Below are positions 7,189 to 16,589 of a DNA stretch of 64,000 bases, piece by piece. The notes beneath the pieces are model-generated. The model had not been told where the DNA came from. It ran no database searches and worked only from the letters and a program-made list of their open reading frames with translations. Both the position numbers and the translations under genes were made by a program. The DNA comes from Litoreibacter halocynthiae (GTDB taxonomy: Bacteria > Pseudomonadota > Alphaproteobacteria > Rhodobacterales > Rhodobacteraceae), in NCBI RefSeq assembly GCF_004365635.1, contig NZ_SOBH01000001.1, forward strand, positions 868,001 through 932,000. The letters run 5' to 3'. Position 1 is the stretch's first letter. Each line of letters begins with the position of its first letter.

Positions 7189-9969
7189 ATGGCTAAGAAA
7201 ATGCTTATCGACGCCACCCACGCGGAAGAGACCCGCGTCGTGGTGGCAGACGGAAACAAAGTTGATGAATTTGACTTTGAATCGGAAAACAAACGCCAGC
7301 TAGCTGGCAATATCTATCTTGCAAAAGTTACTCGGGTAGAGCCGTCGCTTCAGGCGGCCTTTGTGGACTATGGTGGAAACCGCCATGGCTTCCTTGCTTA
7401 CTCGGAAATTCATCCGGACTACTACCAGATCCCGATGGCTGACCGTCAGGCGCTGATCGACGAAGAGCTGGAATATGCCCGCCAACAAGCGGAAGAGGAT
7501 GAAAAACCGAAGAAGTCTTCGCGCTCTCGGTCCCGTTCCCGCTCTCGGTCGCAGAAGTCCAAGACTGACGATGCGGTGGTGACCGAAGAGGTCAAGGAAC
7601 CGATTTCGGAAGAGGCGACAACGGAGGCTGTCGAAGCCGAAGCCAGTACGTCTGACGCGGAAGCTCAGGCTCCGGTTGAAGCAAGCGAAGCTGAAATCAC
7701 ATCGACCGAAGCCGAAGTGGCACCTGCAATTCCGGGCATGGATGTGGTCGATCTGAACAGCGACGCAGAAGCCAGCGACGACGATAACGATGACGATGAC
7801 GACGAAGAAACCTCGGCCTCGGAAAACCACAATATCGAAAGTGTCGCTCAGGAAGATGTGATTGAGGAAATCCGCCAGCCGCGCAAACCACGCGCCAAGC
7901 GGTACAAAATCCAGGAGGTTATCAAAGTTCGTCAAATCCTGCTGGTTCAGGTGGTTAAAGAAGAGCGCGGCAACAAAGGTGCGGCACTCACAACCTACCT
8001 GTCTTTGGCTGGCCGGTACTGCGTCTTGATGCCGAACACCGCACGTGGCGGTGGCATTTCCCGCAAGATCACCAACGCTGCCGACCGCAAGAAACTCAAA
8101 GAGATCGCCAACGAGATCGATGTGCCCTTGGGTGCTGGTTTGATTGTGCGCACGGCTGGGTCGCAACGCACCAAGACCGAGATCAAGCGCGACTATGAAT
8201 ACCTGCAACGCCAATGGGAGCAGGTGCGTGAGCTGACGCTGAAATCAATTGCTCCGGCGCAGATTTACGAAGAAGGCGATCTGATCAAACGGTCTATCCG
8301 CGACCTTTACAACAAAGACATCGACGAGGTTTTTGTCGAAGGTGAAGCCGGCTATCGTGTGGCCAAGGACTTCATGCGCATGATTATGCCGTCTCACGCC
8401 AAATTCGTGAAACGCTATACCGATCCGATGCCGTTGTTCGCACGTCATCAGGTGGAATCGTACCTGTCAGGGATGTTCAATCCAACGGTTCAATTGCCGT
8501 CTGGCGGCTATATTGTGATCGACACCACAGAAGCGCTTGTCGCGGTGGACGTGAACTCTGGTCGCGCCACAAAAGAAGGCTCGATCGAACAGACTGCACT
8601 GAAAACCAACCTAGAGGCCGCCGCAGAGGTCGCCCGTCAGATGCGTCTGCGTGACCTCGCGGGCCTGATTGTTATCGACTTCATCGACATGGATGAACGT
8701 CGCAACAACACTGCCGTCGAGAAGCTGTTGAAGGACAAGTTGAAAACAGACCGTGCACGCATTCAGGTCGGGCGTATCTCCGGCTTCGGCCTATTGGAAA
8801 TGTCGCGTCAGCGTCTGCGTCCGGGCATGTTGGAAGCCTCCACACAGCCTTGCCCTGCCTGTCATGGGACTGGCTTGATCCGCTCTGATGACAGCCTTGC
8901 ATTGACCATCCTGCGCCAGTTGGAAGAAGAGGGTACGCGCAAGCGGTCGAAGGAAGTTCTGCTCAAGGCGCCGATTGCGGTCATCAACTATCTGATGAAC
9001 GAAAAGCGCGAGCATGTGGCCCAGATTGAAAGCCGTTACAACATGGCCGTGCGACTGGAAGCTGATGCGCATCTGGTCAGCCCGGACTACACCATCGAGA
9101 AGTTCAAAACTGCGACACGGGTGATCAACGCTATTGCCTCGAACGTCGTGTCGATGGACAGCATCGACATGTCTGACATCGACGAGATGGAAGACGAAGT
9201 CGAAGCTGAAGTTGAAACAGCCGAGGTCGTCGCAGAAGCAGATGCGCCAGAGTTGGACGAAAACGGGAACCCGAAAAAGAAAAAGCGCCGTCGTCGTCGG
9301 GGTGGGCGTGGCCGCTCCAAGTCATCCTCCAATCGTTCCGAAGATGGCTCCGGAGAGAACGGTGAAGACAATGGCGACGTGAAAGCTGACAGTGATACAG
9401 CGGACGCCCCAGCGGCAAAAGCGGATGTCACGGATGAGGCCAAGCCGGAAGATGGCGAGAAGCCGAAATCAAGGTCGCGTTCGCGCAGCCGGTCTAAATC
9501 TTCCGCCAAAGCTGAAGAGACCAAGACTGAGGAAGCCGTGACCGAAAGCGCAGATGCGAAATCGGAACCGACACCTGAAGTCGAAGCTGAAGCTGAGACG
9601 AAGCCGAAGAAACGCACCAGCTCACGATCTCGCTCCAAAAAGACCGAGGATGCACCTGTTGCAGAGGCCGCTGTTGAAGTGTCGGAAGATGCTCCTGCTG
9701 AAAAGCCGAAAAAGACCAGCACGCGCAAACCTCGAGCGAAGTCGACCAAGACGAAGACTGATGAGGCAACGACAGCCATAGCAGCGGAGCCCGCAGCGGC
9801 TGAACCCTCTACGATTGTTGCAGATGAGGAAACTCCGGCGGAGCCAAAGCCCAAGAAGACCCGCACACGGGTTTCGAAGCCGAAGCCTGTTGAAGAGGTC
9901 GCGGAAGCAGCACCGACGGCAGAGGCTGAAAAGCCGAAGCGCAAAGGCTGGTGGTCCCTCGGGCGCTAA
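7189..9969 (+). CDS. rne: Ribonuclease E
   Basis: A 926-aa endoribonuclease for mRNA decay and rRNA/tRNA processing. The S1 domain starts at about residue 37 (GNIYLAKVTRVEPSLQAAFVDYG) but is interrupted by an acidic and Ser/Arg-rich insertion at roughly 100-245. The catalytic core follows, with Asp at about 454 (VDVNSGR) and 497 (VIDFIDM), and the zinc-link CPACHG near 555. The last 300 residues are low-complexity, alternating acidic and KKKKRRRRRGG/SRSRSR stretches, and end KGWWSLGR, a C-terminal signature of alphaproteobacterial RNase E. The start MAKKMLIDATHAEETRVVV is the family's usual N-terminus. An intrinsic terminator follows. Confidence 0.96.
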   Translation: MAKKMLIDATHAEETRVVVADGNKVDEFDFESENKRQLAGNIYLAKVTRVEPSLQAAFVDYGGNRHGFLAYSEIHPDYYQIPMADRQALIDEELEYARQQAEEDEKPKKSSRSRSRSRSRSQKSKTDDAVVTEEVKEPISEEATTEAVEAEASTSDAEAQAPVEASEAEITSTEAEVAPAIPGMDVVDLNSDAEASDDDNDDDDDEETSASENHNIESVAQEDVIEEIRQPRKPRAKRYKIQEVIKVRQILLVQVVKEERGNKGAALTTYLSLAGRYCVLMPNTARGGGISRKITNAADRKKLKEIANEIDVPLGAGLIVRTAGSQRTKTEIKRDYEYLQRQWEQVRELTLKSIAPAQIYEEGDLIKRSIRDLYNKDIDEVFVEGEAGYRVAKDFMRMIMPSHAKFVKRYTDPMPLFARHQVESYLSGMFNPTVQLPSGGYIVIDTTEALVAVDVNSGRATKEGSIEQTALKTNLEAAAEVARQMRLRDLAGLIVIDFIDMDERRNNTAVEKLLKDKLKTDRARIQVGRISGFGLLEMSRQRLRPGMLEASTQPCPACHGTGLIRSDDSLALTILRQLEEEGTRKRSKEVLLKAPIAVINYLMNEKREHVAQIESRYNMAVRLEADAHLVSPDYTIEKFKTATRVINAIASNVVSMDSIDMSDIDEMEDEVEAEVETAEVVAEADAPELDENGNPKKKKRRRRRGGRGRSKSSSNRSEDGSGENGEDNGDVKADSDTADAPAAKADVTDEAKPEDGEKPKSRSRSRSRSKSSAKAEETKTEEAVTESADAKSEPTPEVEAEAETKPKKRTSSRSRSKKTEDAPVAEAAVEVSEDAPAEKPKKTSTRKPRAKSTKTKTDEATTAIAAEPAAAEPSTIVADEETPAEPKPKKTRTRVSKPKPVEEVAEAAPTAEAEKPKRKGWWSLGR

Positions 9970-9989
9970 CTTACGCAGTTCTACATGAG

Positions 9990-10019
9990 AAAAGGTCGGG
10001 CAATCGCCCGGCCTTTTTT
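9990..10019. terminator. Intrinsic terminator of rne, possibly bidirectional
   Basis: The hairpin GGTCGGGC-AATC-GCCCGGCC is preceded by AAAA and followed by TTTTTT. It lies between the rne stop (9969) and the convergent M48 gene whose stop is at 10018, so its plus-strand T run borders that gene's last codons. A/T runs on both sides would allow use from either strand. Confidence 0.85.
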
Positions 10020-11361
10020 ATTTGCGCTTCTTTTTGCGTTTGGGAGCCGCTTCGGCAGAGGAAAGAATGTCTTGCGCACGTAGCCAGCCGGACGAGCCAC
10101 GGGGCAGGGCGCCCATAGCGCGTTTCGCGTGAATGGCTGCGTCATCGAACCGACCCAGCACGGCATAGCGCTCCGCCGTTGCAACGGATGCCATGGCGTT
10201 CTGTCCATTCTTTGCATAGGCCAGCGCGAGATTGCGAAGCATCTGCGGATCGCCGGGATCGCGTGACCTTGCACTTGTCAGGATGGTCAGGGCCTGTTTG
10301 GCTGCACCACTGGAGCCTTGCGCCAGCAATGCGCGACCCAATCCGGATTCGATCAACGGCTCCCGTGGCGCTAATGCCATTGCTTGCTTGTAAGAGCCCA
10401 CGGCGGCGTTGAACTGGCGGGCTTCCAACAAGATTTGCCCCTTTAGCTCATGATAGTAAGGATCACGCGGGCGCATTTTCAGCAAAGCGTTCATCTCGGC
10501 CAACGCTTTTTTCAGGTTTGGCGTTTTGTGATAGGCGATGGCGCGTCGCAATGTGGCGATCTCGCCATTCCCTTTGCTTTCACTGCGGCGCAGAACGGAA
10601 CGCGGATTGCGCAGGAACCCGTTGAGTTTGGCCGACATGCGCGCGTACCAATAACTTGCCTCGGGTGTGGTCGGTTGGGAGCGTTTCTTGTAGCTTGCGG
10701 CAAAGCCTTTTACCGCGCGAAGCCGATCTTGGGTCAGAGGGTGCGTCCGCGCATAAGGGTCTTGCCTGCCCGGGCGCAAGGCCTCCTGACCTCTGAATAT
10801 CTGCAAAATGTCGACCATCGCGGAAGGATCCAGCCCGGCACTGCCCATATAACGCATCGCGGATTGGTCCGCCGACGATTCCTCGGCACGGGTATGGGCG
10901 AAGAACCGCCGCGCGGCGGAACTGCTGGTTCCTGCGGCCAGTCCGACCGCTGCATCCCCATTCCCGCCGATCGCTGCGGCCGCAGCCAAGGCCATACCAA
11001 TGGCAGTGACACGGCCAGCAACGCGCGCATTGGTTGCGCGGCGGGTGAGGTGGCCGTTCGCAATATGGGCCAATTCATGCGCAATCACCGCTTGCAGAGC
11101 TTCAGGACGGTTGAGCTTCATGATCAGCCCCGAATGGATGAAGACGTGATTTGCGTCGACCACAAACGCGTTGAGTTTCGGGTCATTGATCACCAAGACC
11201 CGAATGCGGCCCGAGCCGAATCCGGCGGACCGCAGTACGGGTTTTGCAAGTTGCTGGAGCGCTTGTTCAATTTCAGCATCGCGGATCAGGCTGGCAGAAT
11301 AGGCAGGCGCTGACGTCAAAGAAGCTATGAAGATCAACAGCAGGTGGCGCAAAAGTTTCAA
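10018..11361 (-). CDS. M48-family metalloprotease with TPR repeats (BepA/YfgC-like)
   Basis: 447 aa. An N-terminal hydrophobic signal (LLRHLLLIFIASLTSAPAYSA) precedes a peptidase M48 domain with the zinc motif HELAH at 95-99, and a C-terminal half of TPR-like helices (YYHELKGQILLEARQFNAAVGSYKQAMALAP). E. coli BepA, with the same layout, is periplasmic and degrades or assists outer-membrane proteins such as LptD. The start is taken as the TTG at 11361, which has AAGGGA 8-9 nt upstream and gives a clean signal peptide; an ATG 60 nt upstream would add a non-signal-like tail. It is divergent from the aminotransferase gene, and its C-terminus is lysine/arginine-rich. Confidence 0.87.
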   Translation of the reverse strand: MKLLRHLLLIFIASLTSAPAYSASLIRDAEIEQALQQLAKPVLRSAGFGSGRIRVLVINDPKLNAFVVDANHVFIHSGLIMKLNRPEALQAVIAHELAHIANGHLTRRATNARVAGRVTAIGMALAAAAAIGGNGDAAVGLAAGTSSSAARRFFAHTRAEESSADQSAMRYMGSAGLDPSAMVDILQIFRGQEALRPGRQDPYARTHPLTQDRLRAVKGFAASYKKRSQPTTPEASYWYARMSAKLNGFLRNPRSVLRRSESKGNGEIATLRRAIAYHKTPNLKKALAEMNALLKMRPRDPYYHELKGQILLEARQFNAAVGSYKQAMALAPREPLIESGLGRALLAQGSSGAAKQALTILTSARSRDPGDPQMLRNLALAYAKNGQNAMASVATAERYAVLGRFDDAAIHAKRAMGALPRGSSGWLRAQDILSSAEAAPKRKKKRK

Positions 11362-11441
11362 TACAGAGTCCCTTCCAGTGATTGACCCCGAGCGCGGGGA
11401 CTGGTTTGAAGCGCAAAACACCGCAACCCTGCGAGGATATC

Positions 11442-12578
11442 ATGCGAAGTTCAAGTCGTGGCGACGTCGATCCGTTCATTGTTATGGATGTCATGGAACA
11501 AGCCCGCCGTCTGGAGCAGGCGGGCCGTTCAATCATCCACATGGAAGTGGGACAACCCGGTACACCTGCACCCAAAGCTGCGCGCGCAGCCTTGGCGCGT
11601 GCGATGGACGACGGTGCCCTCGGCTACACTGTCGCCCTTGGCCTACCGGAGCTGCGTCAGGGCATCGCCGCGCTCTATGCGGACTGGTATGGCGTCGAGC
11701 TGGACCCGGCGCGCGTCGTGATCACCGCAGGGTCATCTGCTGCGTTCGTGTTGGCCTTCACCGCACTGTTCGAGGCGGGTGAGAAGGTGGGCGTTACCGA
11801 GCCGGGATACCCGTCCTACCGCCAAATCCTCAAAGCGCTTAGCTTGGACCCCTATGCCATTCCAACGCACGCCGCGGACCGACACGTCCCCGAATTGCCG
11901 GACGTTGACCTTGCGGGCCTGATCGTGGCATCGCCCGCCAACCCGACCGGAACCATGCTGTCCAAAGATGACCTTGGCGCTTTGATTGCCGCCTGTCAGG
12001 CTAAAGGCACGGCCTTCATCTCGGATGAAATCTACCATGGTGTGCAATACGAAGGCCGCGCGGTCTCGGCGTTGGAGCTGTCGGATGACGTCTATGTCAT
12101 CAACTCGTTCTCCAAGTATTTTTCAATGACCGGCTGGCGCTTGGGGTGGATGGTGGTACCCGAAGGTCACGTGCGCCGGATCGAGCGGTTGGCTCAGAAT
12201 ATGTTCATATGTGCACCGCACGCAGCCCAGATCGCAGCGCTCGGTGCTTTGGGCGCACGGGACGAAACCGAAGCAATGCTTGCGAATTACAGGGAAAACC
12301 GCCGCTTGATGCTGGATGGTCTGCCCAAGGCGGGCTTCGACAAGATCGCGCCGCCGGACGGGGCATTCTACATCTACGCAGATGTATCAGACCTGAGGCA
12401 GGACAGCCGCGCCTTCGCCGCCGAGATATTGGAGCAGGCCGGAGTGGCGGTCACGCCGGGTCTGGATTTCGATCCGGTGCGAGGCCACACAACATTGCGG
12501 TTTTCTTATGCGCGCAGCACGGATGATATCGCCGAAGGCATAAAGCGCCTGACATCGTTTATGGCGCAGCGCGGGTAA
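11442..12578 (+). CDS. PLP-dependent class I/II aminotransferase
   Basis: 378 aa. Fold-type I aminotransferase with the PLP-binding lysine at K225 in SFSKYFSMTGWRLGW, the conserved SPANPTGTM block near 164-172, SDEIYHGVQY near 194-203, and a C-terminal LRFSYARS arginine for the substrate carboxylate. It looks like the AspC/MalY-related aminotransferases, but the amino donor cannot be assigned. The start at 11442 (MRSSSRGDVDPFIVMDVMEQA) has GAGG 5-6 nt upstream. It is a monocistronic-looking gene between two envelope genes. Confidence 0.87.
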   Translation: MRSSSRGDVDPFIVMDVMEQARRLEQAGRSIIHMEVGQPGTPAPKAARAALARAMDDGALGYTVALGLPELRQGIAALYADWYGVELDPARVVITAGSSAAFVLAFTALFEAGEKVGVTEPGYPSYRQILKALSLDPYAIPTHAADRHVPELPDVDLAGLIVASPANPTGTMLSKDDLGALIAACQAKGTAFISDEIYHGVQYEGRAVSALELSDDVYVINSFSKYFSMTGWRLGWMVVPEGHVRRIERLAQNMFICAPHAAQIAALGALGARDETEAMLANYRENRRLMLDGLPKAGFDKIAPPDGAFYIYADVSDLRQDSRAFAAEILEQAGVAVTPGLDFDPVRGHTTLRFSYARSTDDIAEGIKRLTSFMAQRG

Positions 12579-12639
12579 TTCGGGCCTTCGCCAGTCTGAG
12601 GAATCCTGTTAGGATGCCTTCAAAATAATAAAGGCGGTC

Positions 12640-13836
12640 ATGAGCAGGCTGATCTCACTCATTGCACTGGCGTCCCTTGGGATGACCATGAGCGCTGCGT
12701 CGCAAGACCTGCGCGCGCTTGCTCGTGTCGACATGGATGCGTCGCGCGTGACTGACAACCGTGGTAGCACAACCTTGTCTCTGGCGTTGACACAAGCGGT
12801 GCCGTACCGCGTTCAGGTTTTCGATGCGCCCAACAGGATTGCGGTGGATTTTCGCGAAGTCTCCTTTGAGGCCGATCTGTCAGGATTGGATATGTCAGAC
12901 CGCATTGCTGAACTTCGCGCCGGAACAATCCGCGATGGCTGGTCGCGCCTCGTGATGGAGTTATCCGAGCCGATGCTGGTCGAGAATGCCGGTATGCAAA
13001 CCGACCCCCAAGACGGGGACGCAGTCATCACGGTAACCCTTGCCCCGACCACCCAGAGCGATTTCTCGGAGCACGCAAAATCCACGGTGACAAAGCTGAC
13101 GGCTTGGCAGCAGGAGCAACTTGCGAACACAGGCGAGACCCGCCGAATGGTTGTTGTTGATCCGGGCCATGGTGGAGTCGACCCGGGTGCACAGCGGGCG
13201 GGTGTGGATGAGGCCGATCTTATGCTTCAATTCGCGCGGGAACTGCGCGAGCAACTTCTGCGCACTGGTCGCTATGATGTCATCATGACGCGAGAGGATG
13301 ACAGTTTTGTTTCACTGCCTCAGAGGGTTTCGCTGGCCCGCGCGGCGGGGGCTGATGTATTTATCTCGCTGCATGCCGATGCACTGGCAGAGGGGCGGGC
13401 TACCGGGACGACCATTTACACCTTGTCCGATGAGGCCTCTGACGAGGCATCTGCCAATCTGGCGGAGCGGCAGGACCGCACGGATATCCTTGCCGGCGTC
13501 GATCTGACAGCACAAGACGACCAGATCGCAACCGTTTTGATGGACTTGGCGCGGCGTGAAACGACACCGCGCACTGACCGGCTGGCCGAAGCGCTGGTTG
13601 ACGGGTTGCGCAATACGTTGGGCAAGCTTCACAAGCGGCCCCGTCTAGAGGCTGGGTTCTCGGTGCTGAAAGCCCCTGATATTCCATCGGTTCTAATCGA
13701 GTTGGGCTTTATGTCTTCCGAAAGGGATCTGGACCGGCTGCAAGATCAGGTGTGGCGTAGTCAGGCTGCGGCTGGAATCGTTGACGCGCTCGACCTTTGG
13801 GCGCTGGAAGACGACGCAATCGCGGCTGGTCGATGA
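12640..13836 (+). CDS. amiC: N-acetylmuramoyl-L-alanine amidase with AMIN domain
   Basis: 398 aa. A signal peptide (about 1-21) is followed by an AMIN domain (about 25-135), which binds septal peptidoglycan, and an Amidase_3 catalytic domain from about 168. Zinc and catalytic residues are visible: H177 (DPGHGGVDPGA), E191, H245 (SLHADA) and E354 (LIELGF). It cleaves the amide between MurNAc and the stem peptide during cell separation; such amidases generally need EnvC/NlpD-type activators. The adjacent PBP1A gene starts 121 bp downstream, so synthesis and cleavage genes are neighbours. Confidence 0.93.
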   Translation: MSRLISLIALASLGMTMSAASQDLRALARVDMDASRVTDNRGSTTLSLALTQAVPYRVQVFDAPNRIAVDFREVSFEADLSGLDMSDRIAELRAGTIRDGWSRLVMELSEPMLVENAGMQTDPQDGDAVITVTLAPTTQSDFSEHAKSTVTKLTAWQQEQLANTGETRRMVVVDPGHGGVDPGAQRAGVDEADLMLQFARELREQLLRTGRYDVIMTREDDSFVSLPQRVSLARAAGADVFISLHADALAEGRATGTTIYTLSDEASDEASANLAERQDRTDILAGVDLTAQDDQIATVLMDLARRETTPRTDRLAEALVDGLRNTLGKLHKRPRLEAGFSVLKAPDIPSVLIELGFMSSERDLDRLQDQVWRSQAAAGIVDALDLWALEDDAIAAGR

Positions 13837-13957
13837 TGATCGCGCCAAAACGTGATCGAAACTGGCCGGTTTTAGCCTGTTTTCCCCCCTTGGGTGTTTT
13901 GACCTCGGGCGGTGCTGCACATATATGTTGTTCAACATGCTTTTGGGGGCAGAACTA

Positions 13958-16480
13958 ATGCTGCGCGCGATTCTTTCCTTTTTCGGGTCGATCTTCAGTC
14001 TGATCTGCATCGGTGCCTTCGCGGTAGCGCTGCTGATTGGTGCGATCTTCTTTATGTATTCGCGCGATTTGCCCGACACCGACACGTTGGCTCAGTATTC
14101 TCCGCCGACCATCAGTCGCATCTATTCGGGTCAGGGCGCACTGATTGACGAATTTGCCCAAGAACGACGCTTGTTTGCACCTGCGAATGAAATCCCTGAC
14201 ATTGTGAAGCAGGCGTTTATCTCGGCAGAGGACAAGTATTTTTACACGCATAAGGGCTATGATCCTCTGGGGATGGCCAAGGCTGCGTTGGATGCCGCGC
14301 AGGGTGGGCGTCTTCGTGGGGCGTCAACGATCACGCAGCAGGTCATGAAAAACTTCCTGCTTTCTGGCGACCGGTCCGCTGAACGCAAGATCAAGGAATT
14401 GATCCTCGCGTCGCGGATTGAAGGCACGCTGAGCAAAGACAAAATTCTGGAACTCTATCTGAACGAGATTTTTCTGGGCCAGAACAGTTTCGGCGTAGCA
14501 GCTGCAGCTCAAACCTATTTCAACAAAACGTTGTCAGAGCTAAATGTAGAAGAAGCGGCCTACCTTGCGGTTCTTCCCAAAGCTCCATCGCGCTATCACC
14601 CCGTTCGCGAAGCCGAACGCGCGACTGGACGGCGTAACTTCGTGCTGCGTGAAATGTTCGAGAACGGCTACATCTCGGAAGATGACTACAAGGTTGCGCG
14701 CGAAAAACCCTTGTCGACCGTACAAAGCGGCAGCTTTGCGGACTTCAAGTCAGAACTGCCCGATCGGGATTACTTCACCGATGAAATCCGTCGCCAGTTG
14801 TCCAAAGACTTTGGCGAGGAGGAGTTTTTTGGTGGCGGTTTGACCATTCGCGCCACGGTTGATCGCGAATTGCAGGAAGAGGCAGCAAGTTCCCTACGCC
14901 GAGCGCTTGAAAGCTATGACCGGGGCCGCCGCGTATTTCACCGTGTGAAGGCGAAGATTGAGCCCGAAAAGCTGGCAGGTGACGGATGGCGCGAAGCTTT
15001 GAACGACACTGTGTTCCCGCGGGACATCGAAGGTTGGAGCGTTGCCGTGGTGCTGGGGTTCGACGGGGCGAATGCGACCGTCGGTGTGGAAGGTGCTGGT
15101 GAAGAAGGTAGCATTTTGGGCGCGGACGTCAAATGGGCGCGACCAAGGCTGGAAGACGGCAAGCTGGGCAAAGCGTCGGCGAATGCAGACAGTTTGTTGG
15201 ATGTTGGCGACATTATCCATGTCCGCCCGCGTGACGATGGCACATGGTCATTGCGGCAGGTGCCGGAAGTGCAGGGCGGCTTTATGGCGATGGATGTGAA
15301 CACGGGCCGTGTTCTGGCGATGCAGGGCGGTTTCTCCTACCAAGCCTCTGTATTTAACCGTGCGACGCAAGCCACCCGCCAACCGGGTTCGAGCTTCAAA
15401 CCGTTCGTCTATGCCGCGGCGCTGGACAGTGGTTTTTCACCGAACACGATTATCGTCGACGCCCCGATCGAGATCAACACACCTCAGGGCTTGTGGCGTC
15501 CAAAGAATGCCTCCAACCGCTTTTACGGTCCAGCACCTGTGCGCACAGGGATCGAGCAATCGCGCAACCTGATGACCATTCGTCTGGCTCAGGAAATCGG
15601 CATGGATACAGTCGCGAGCTATGCAGAGCGGTTTGGTGTTTATGACGACATGAACCCGTTCCTGTCGAATGCCCTCGGGGCGCAGGAAACCACTTTGTTG
15701 AAGATGGTGACGGCTTATGCGATGTTCGCCAATGGCGGCGAGCGGGTTGAGCCGACCTTGGTCGACCGCGTGCAAGATCGCTGGGGCCGCACGGTGTACC
15801 GGCATGACAAACGGTCCTGCGAGGATTGCCAGCTTGCATCACTTGATCCGAATTTTGCACCGACCATTACCTCCAGCCGTGAGCGGGTGATGGATGCGAT
15901 TACAGCTTATCAATTGACCTCGATGATGCAGGGCGTTGTCCAGCGCGGGACGGCGCGGAAAACCGTGAACCTGAGCGTGCCGACTGCTGGTAAAACCGGC
16001 ACAACCAACGACGCCAAAGATGTCTGGTTTGTGGGCTTCACCTCGAACATCGTGGCGGGCTGCTATATTGGTTATGACCGACCACGCGGCCTTGGCCGGG
16101 GGGCAAGCGGTGGTGGCATGTGTGGGCCAGTGTTCAACCGGTTCATGAAGAAGGCGACGGCCAAATATGGCGGCGGGAAGTTCGACGTGCCGCCGGGTGG
16201 TTATTTCGTCAAGATTGACCGTTTTACCGGTGCCGTCTTGCCCGCAAACGCAAGTGGCGACCATGTCGTGGTTGAGTATTTCCGCGATGGCGAGGAGCCG
16301 GCATACGGGCTTGGCGCAATCATCGACGGTGGCTTTGCCATGGGGTCGAACCTGAACTTGTTCACACGCGGATCCGACGATGTGACAGCGGTGACCGAGG
16401 TGACTACATCCACGGGTAAGAAGGCGGTTATTCCAAAGCGGGCGAACTTCGGCACTTTGAGTGCGGGCGGGTTGTATTAA
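13958..16480 (+). CDS. mrcA: Penicillin-binding protein 1A (bifunctional class A PBP)
   Basis: 840 aa. A short cytoplasmic tail and one membrane segment (about 8-34) precede a GT51 transglycosylase (catalytic E91 in EDKYFYTHKGYD, GASTITQQVMKNFLL), an OB-like insert (about 330-435) and the transpeptidase domain with SSFK at 478-481 and KTGTTND from 679. It polymerises and cross-links peptidoglycan in the periplasm. Three in-frame ATGs lie within 33 nt; 13958 (MLRAILSFFGSIFSL) is preferred because the protein then begins just before the membrane segment and a GGGGG lies upstream. Length is normal for alphaproteobacterial PBP1A. Confidence 0.95.
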   Translation: MLRAILSFFGSIFSLICIGAFAVALLIGAIFFMYSRDLPDTDTLAQYSPPTISRIYSGQGALIDEFAQERRLFAPANEIPDIVKQAFISAEDKYFYTHKGYDPLGMAKAALDAAQGGRLRGASTITQQVMKNFLLSGDRSAERKIKELILASRIEGTLSKDKILELYLNEIFLGQNSFGVAAAAQTYFNKTLSELNVEEAAYLAVLPKAPSRYHPVREAERATGRRNFVLREMFENGYISEDDYKVAREKPLSTVQSGSFADFKSELPDRDYFTDEIRRQLSKDFGEEEFFGGGLTIRATVDRELQEEAASSLRRALESYDRGRRVFHRVKAKIEPEKLAGDGWREALNDTVFPRDIEGWSVAVVLGFDGANATVGVEGAGEEGSILGADVKWARPRLEDGKLGKASANADSLLDVGDIIHVRPRDDGTWSLRQVPEVQGGFMAMDVNTGRVLAMQGGFSYQASVFNRATQATRQPGSSFKPFVYAAALDSGFSPNTIIVDAPIEINTPQGLWRPKNASNRFYGPAPVRTGIEQSRNLMTIRLAQEIGMDTVASYAERFGVYDDMNPFLSNALGAQETTLLKMVTAYAMFANGGERVEPTLVDRVQDRWGRTVYRHDKRSCEDCQLASLDPNFAPTITSSRERVMDAITAYQLTSMMQGVVQRGTARKTVNLSVPTAGKTGTTNDAKDVWFVGFTSNIVAGCYIGYDRPRGLGRGASGGGMCGPVFNRFMKKATAKYGGGKFDVPPGGYFVKIDRFTGAVLPANASGDHVVVEYFRDGEEPAYGLGAIIDGGFAMGSNLNLFTRGSDDVTAVTEVTTSTGKKAVIPKRANFGTLSAGGLY

Positions 16481-16484
16481 ATCC

Positions 16485-16527
16485 CCCTGCGCCTCCGGCG
16501 GGAATATTTTTGCCAAGATGAAGCCTG
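16485..16527. repeat. Rhodobacteraceae-type intergenic repeat, copy 1
   Basis: CCTCCGGCGGGAATATTTTTG followed by CCAAGATGAAG sits right after the PBP1A stop. I recall near-identical intergenic stretches scattered in Roseobacter-group genomes, usually just behind genes. A related, diverged copy occurs at 43044-43072 in this window. Function is unknown; a terminator role is possible since a GC-rich block precedes ATATTTTT. Confidence 0.45.
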
Positions 16528-16589
16528 CTTGCGTGGCGGCGGGCTGTGGCCTATCACCTTGATCTAACTAAAATTACGGGACTATCCTT

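Noticed and set aside
7300-8214. Long open frame antisense to rne (304 aa)
   Set aside because: It mirrors the repetitive acidic and Ser/Arg coding of rne and gives a low-complexity protein with no family; codon bias explains it.
9087-9944. Antisense open frame in the rne C-terminal region (285 aa)
   Set aside because: Ser/Ala/Phe-rich translation of the opposite strand of an Ala/Glu/Lys-rich region; no start signal or homology.
10450-11313. Plus-strand open frame opposite the M48 protease (287 aa)
   Set aside because: The minus-strand gene has a clear HELAH motif, signal peptide and TPRs; the other strand has no recognisable domain.
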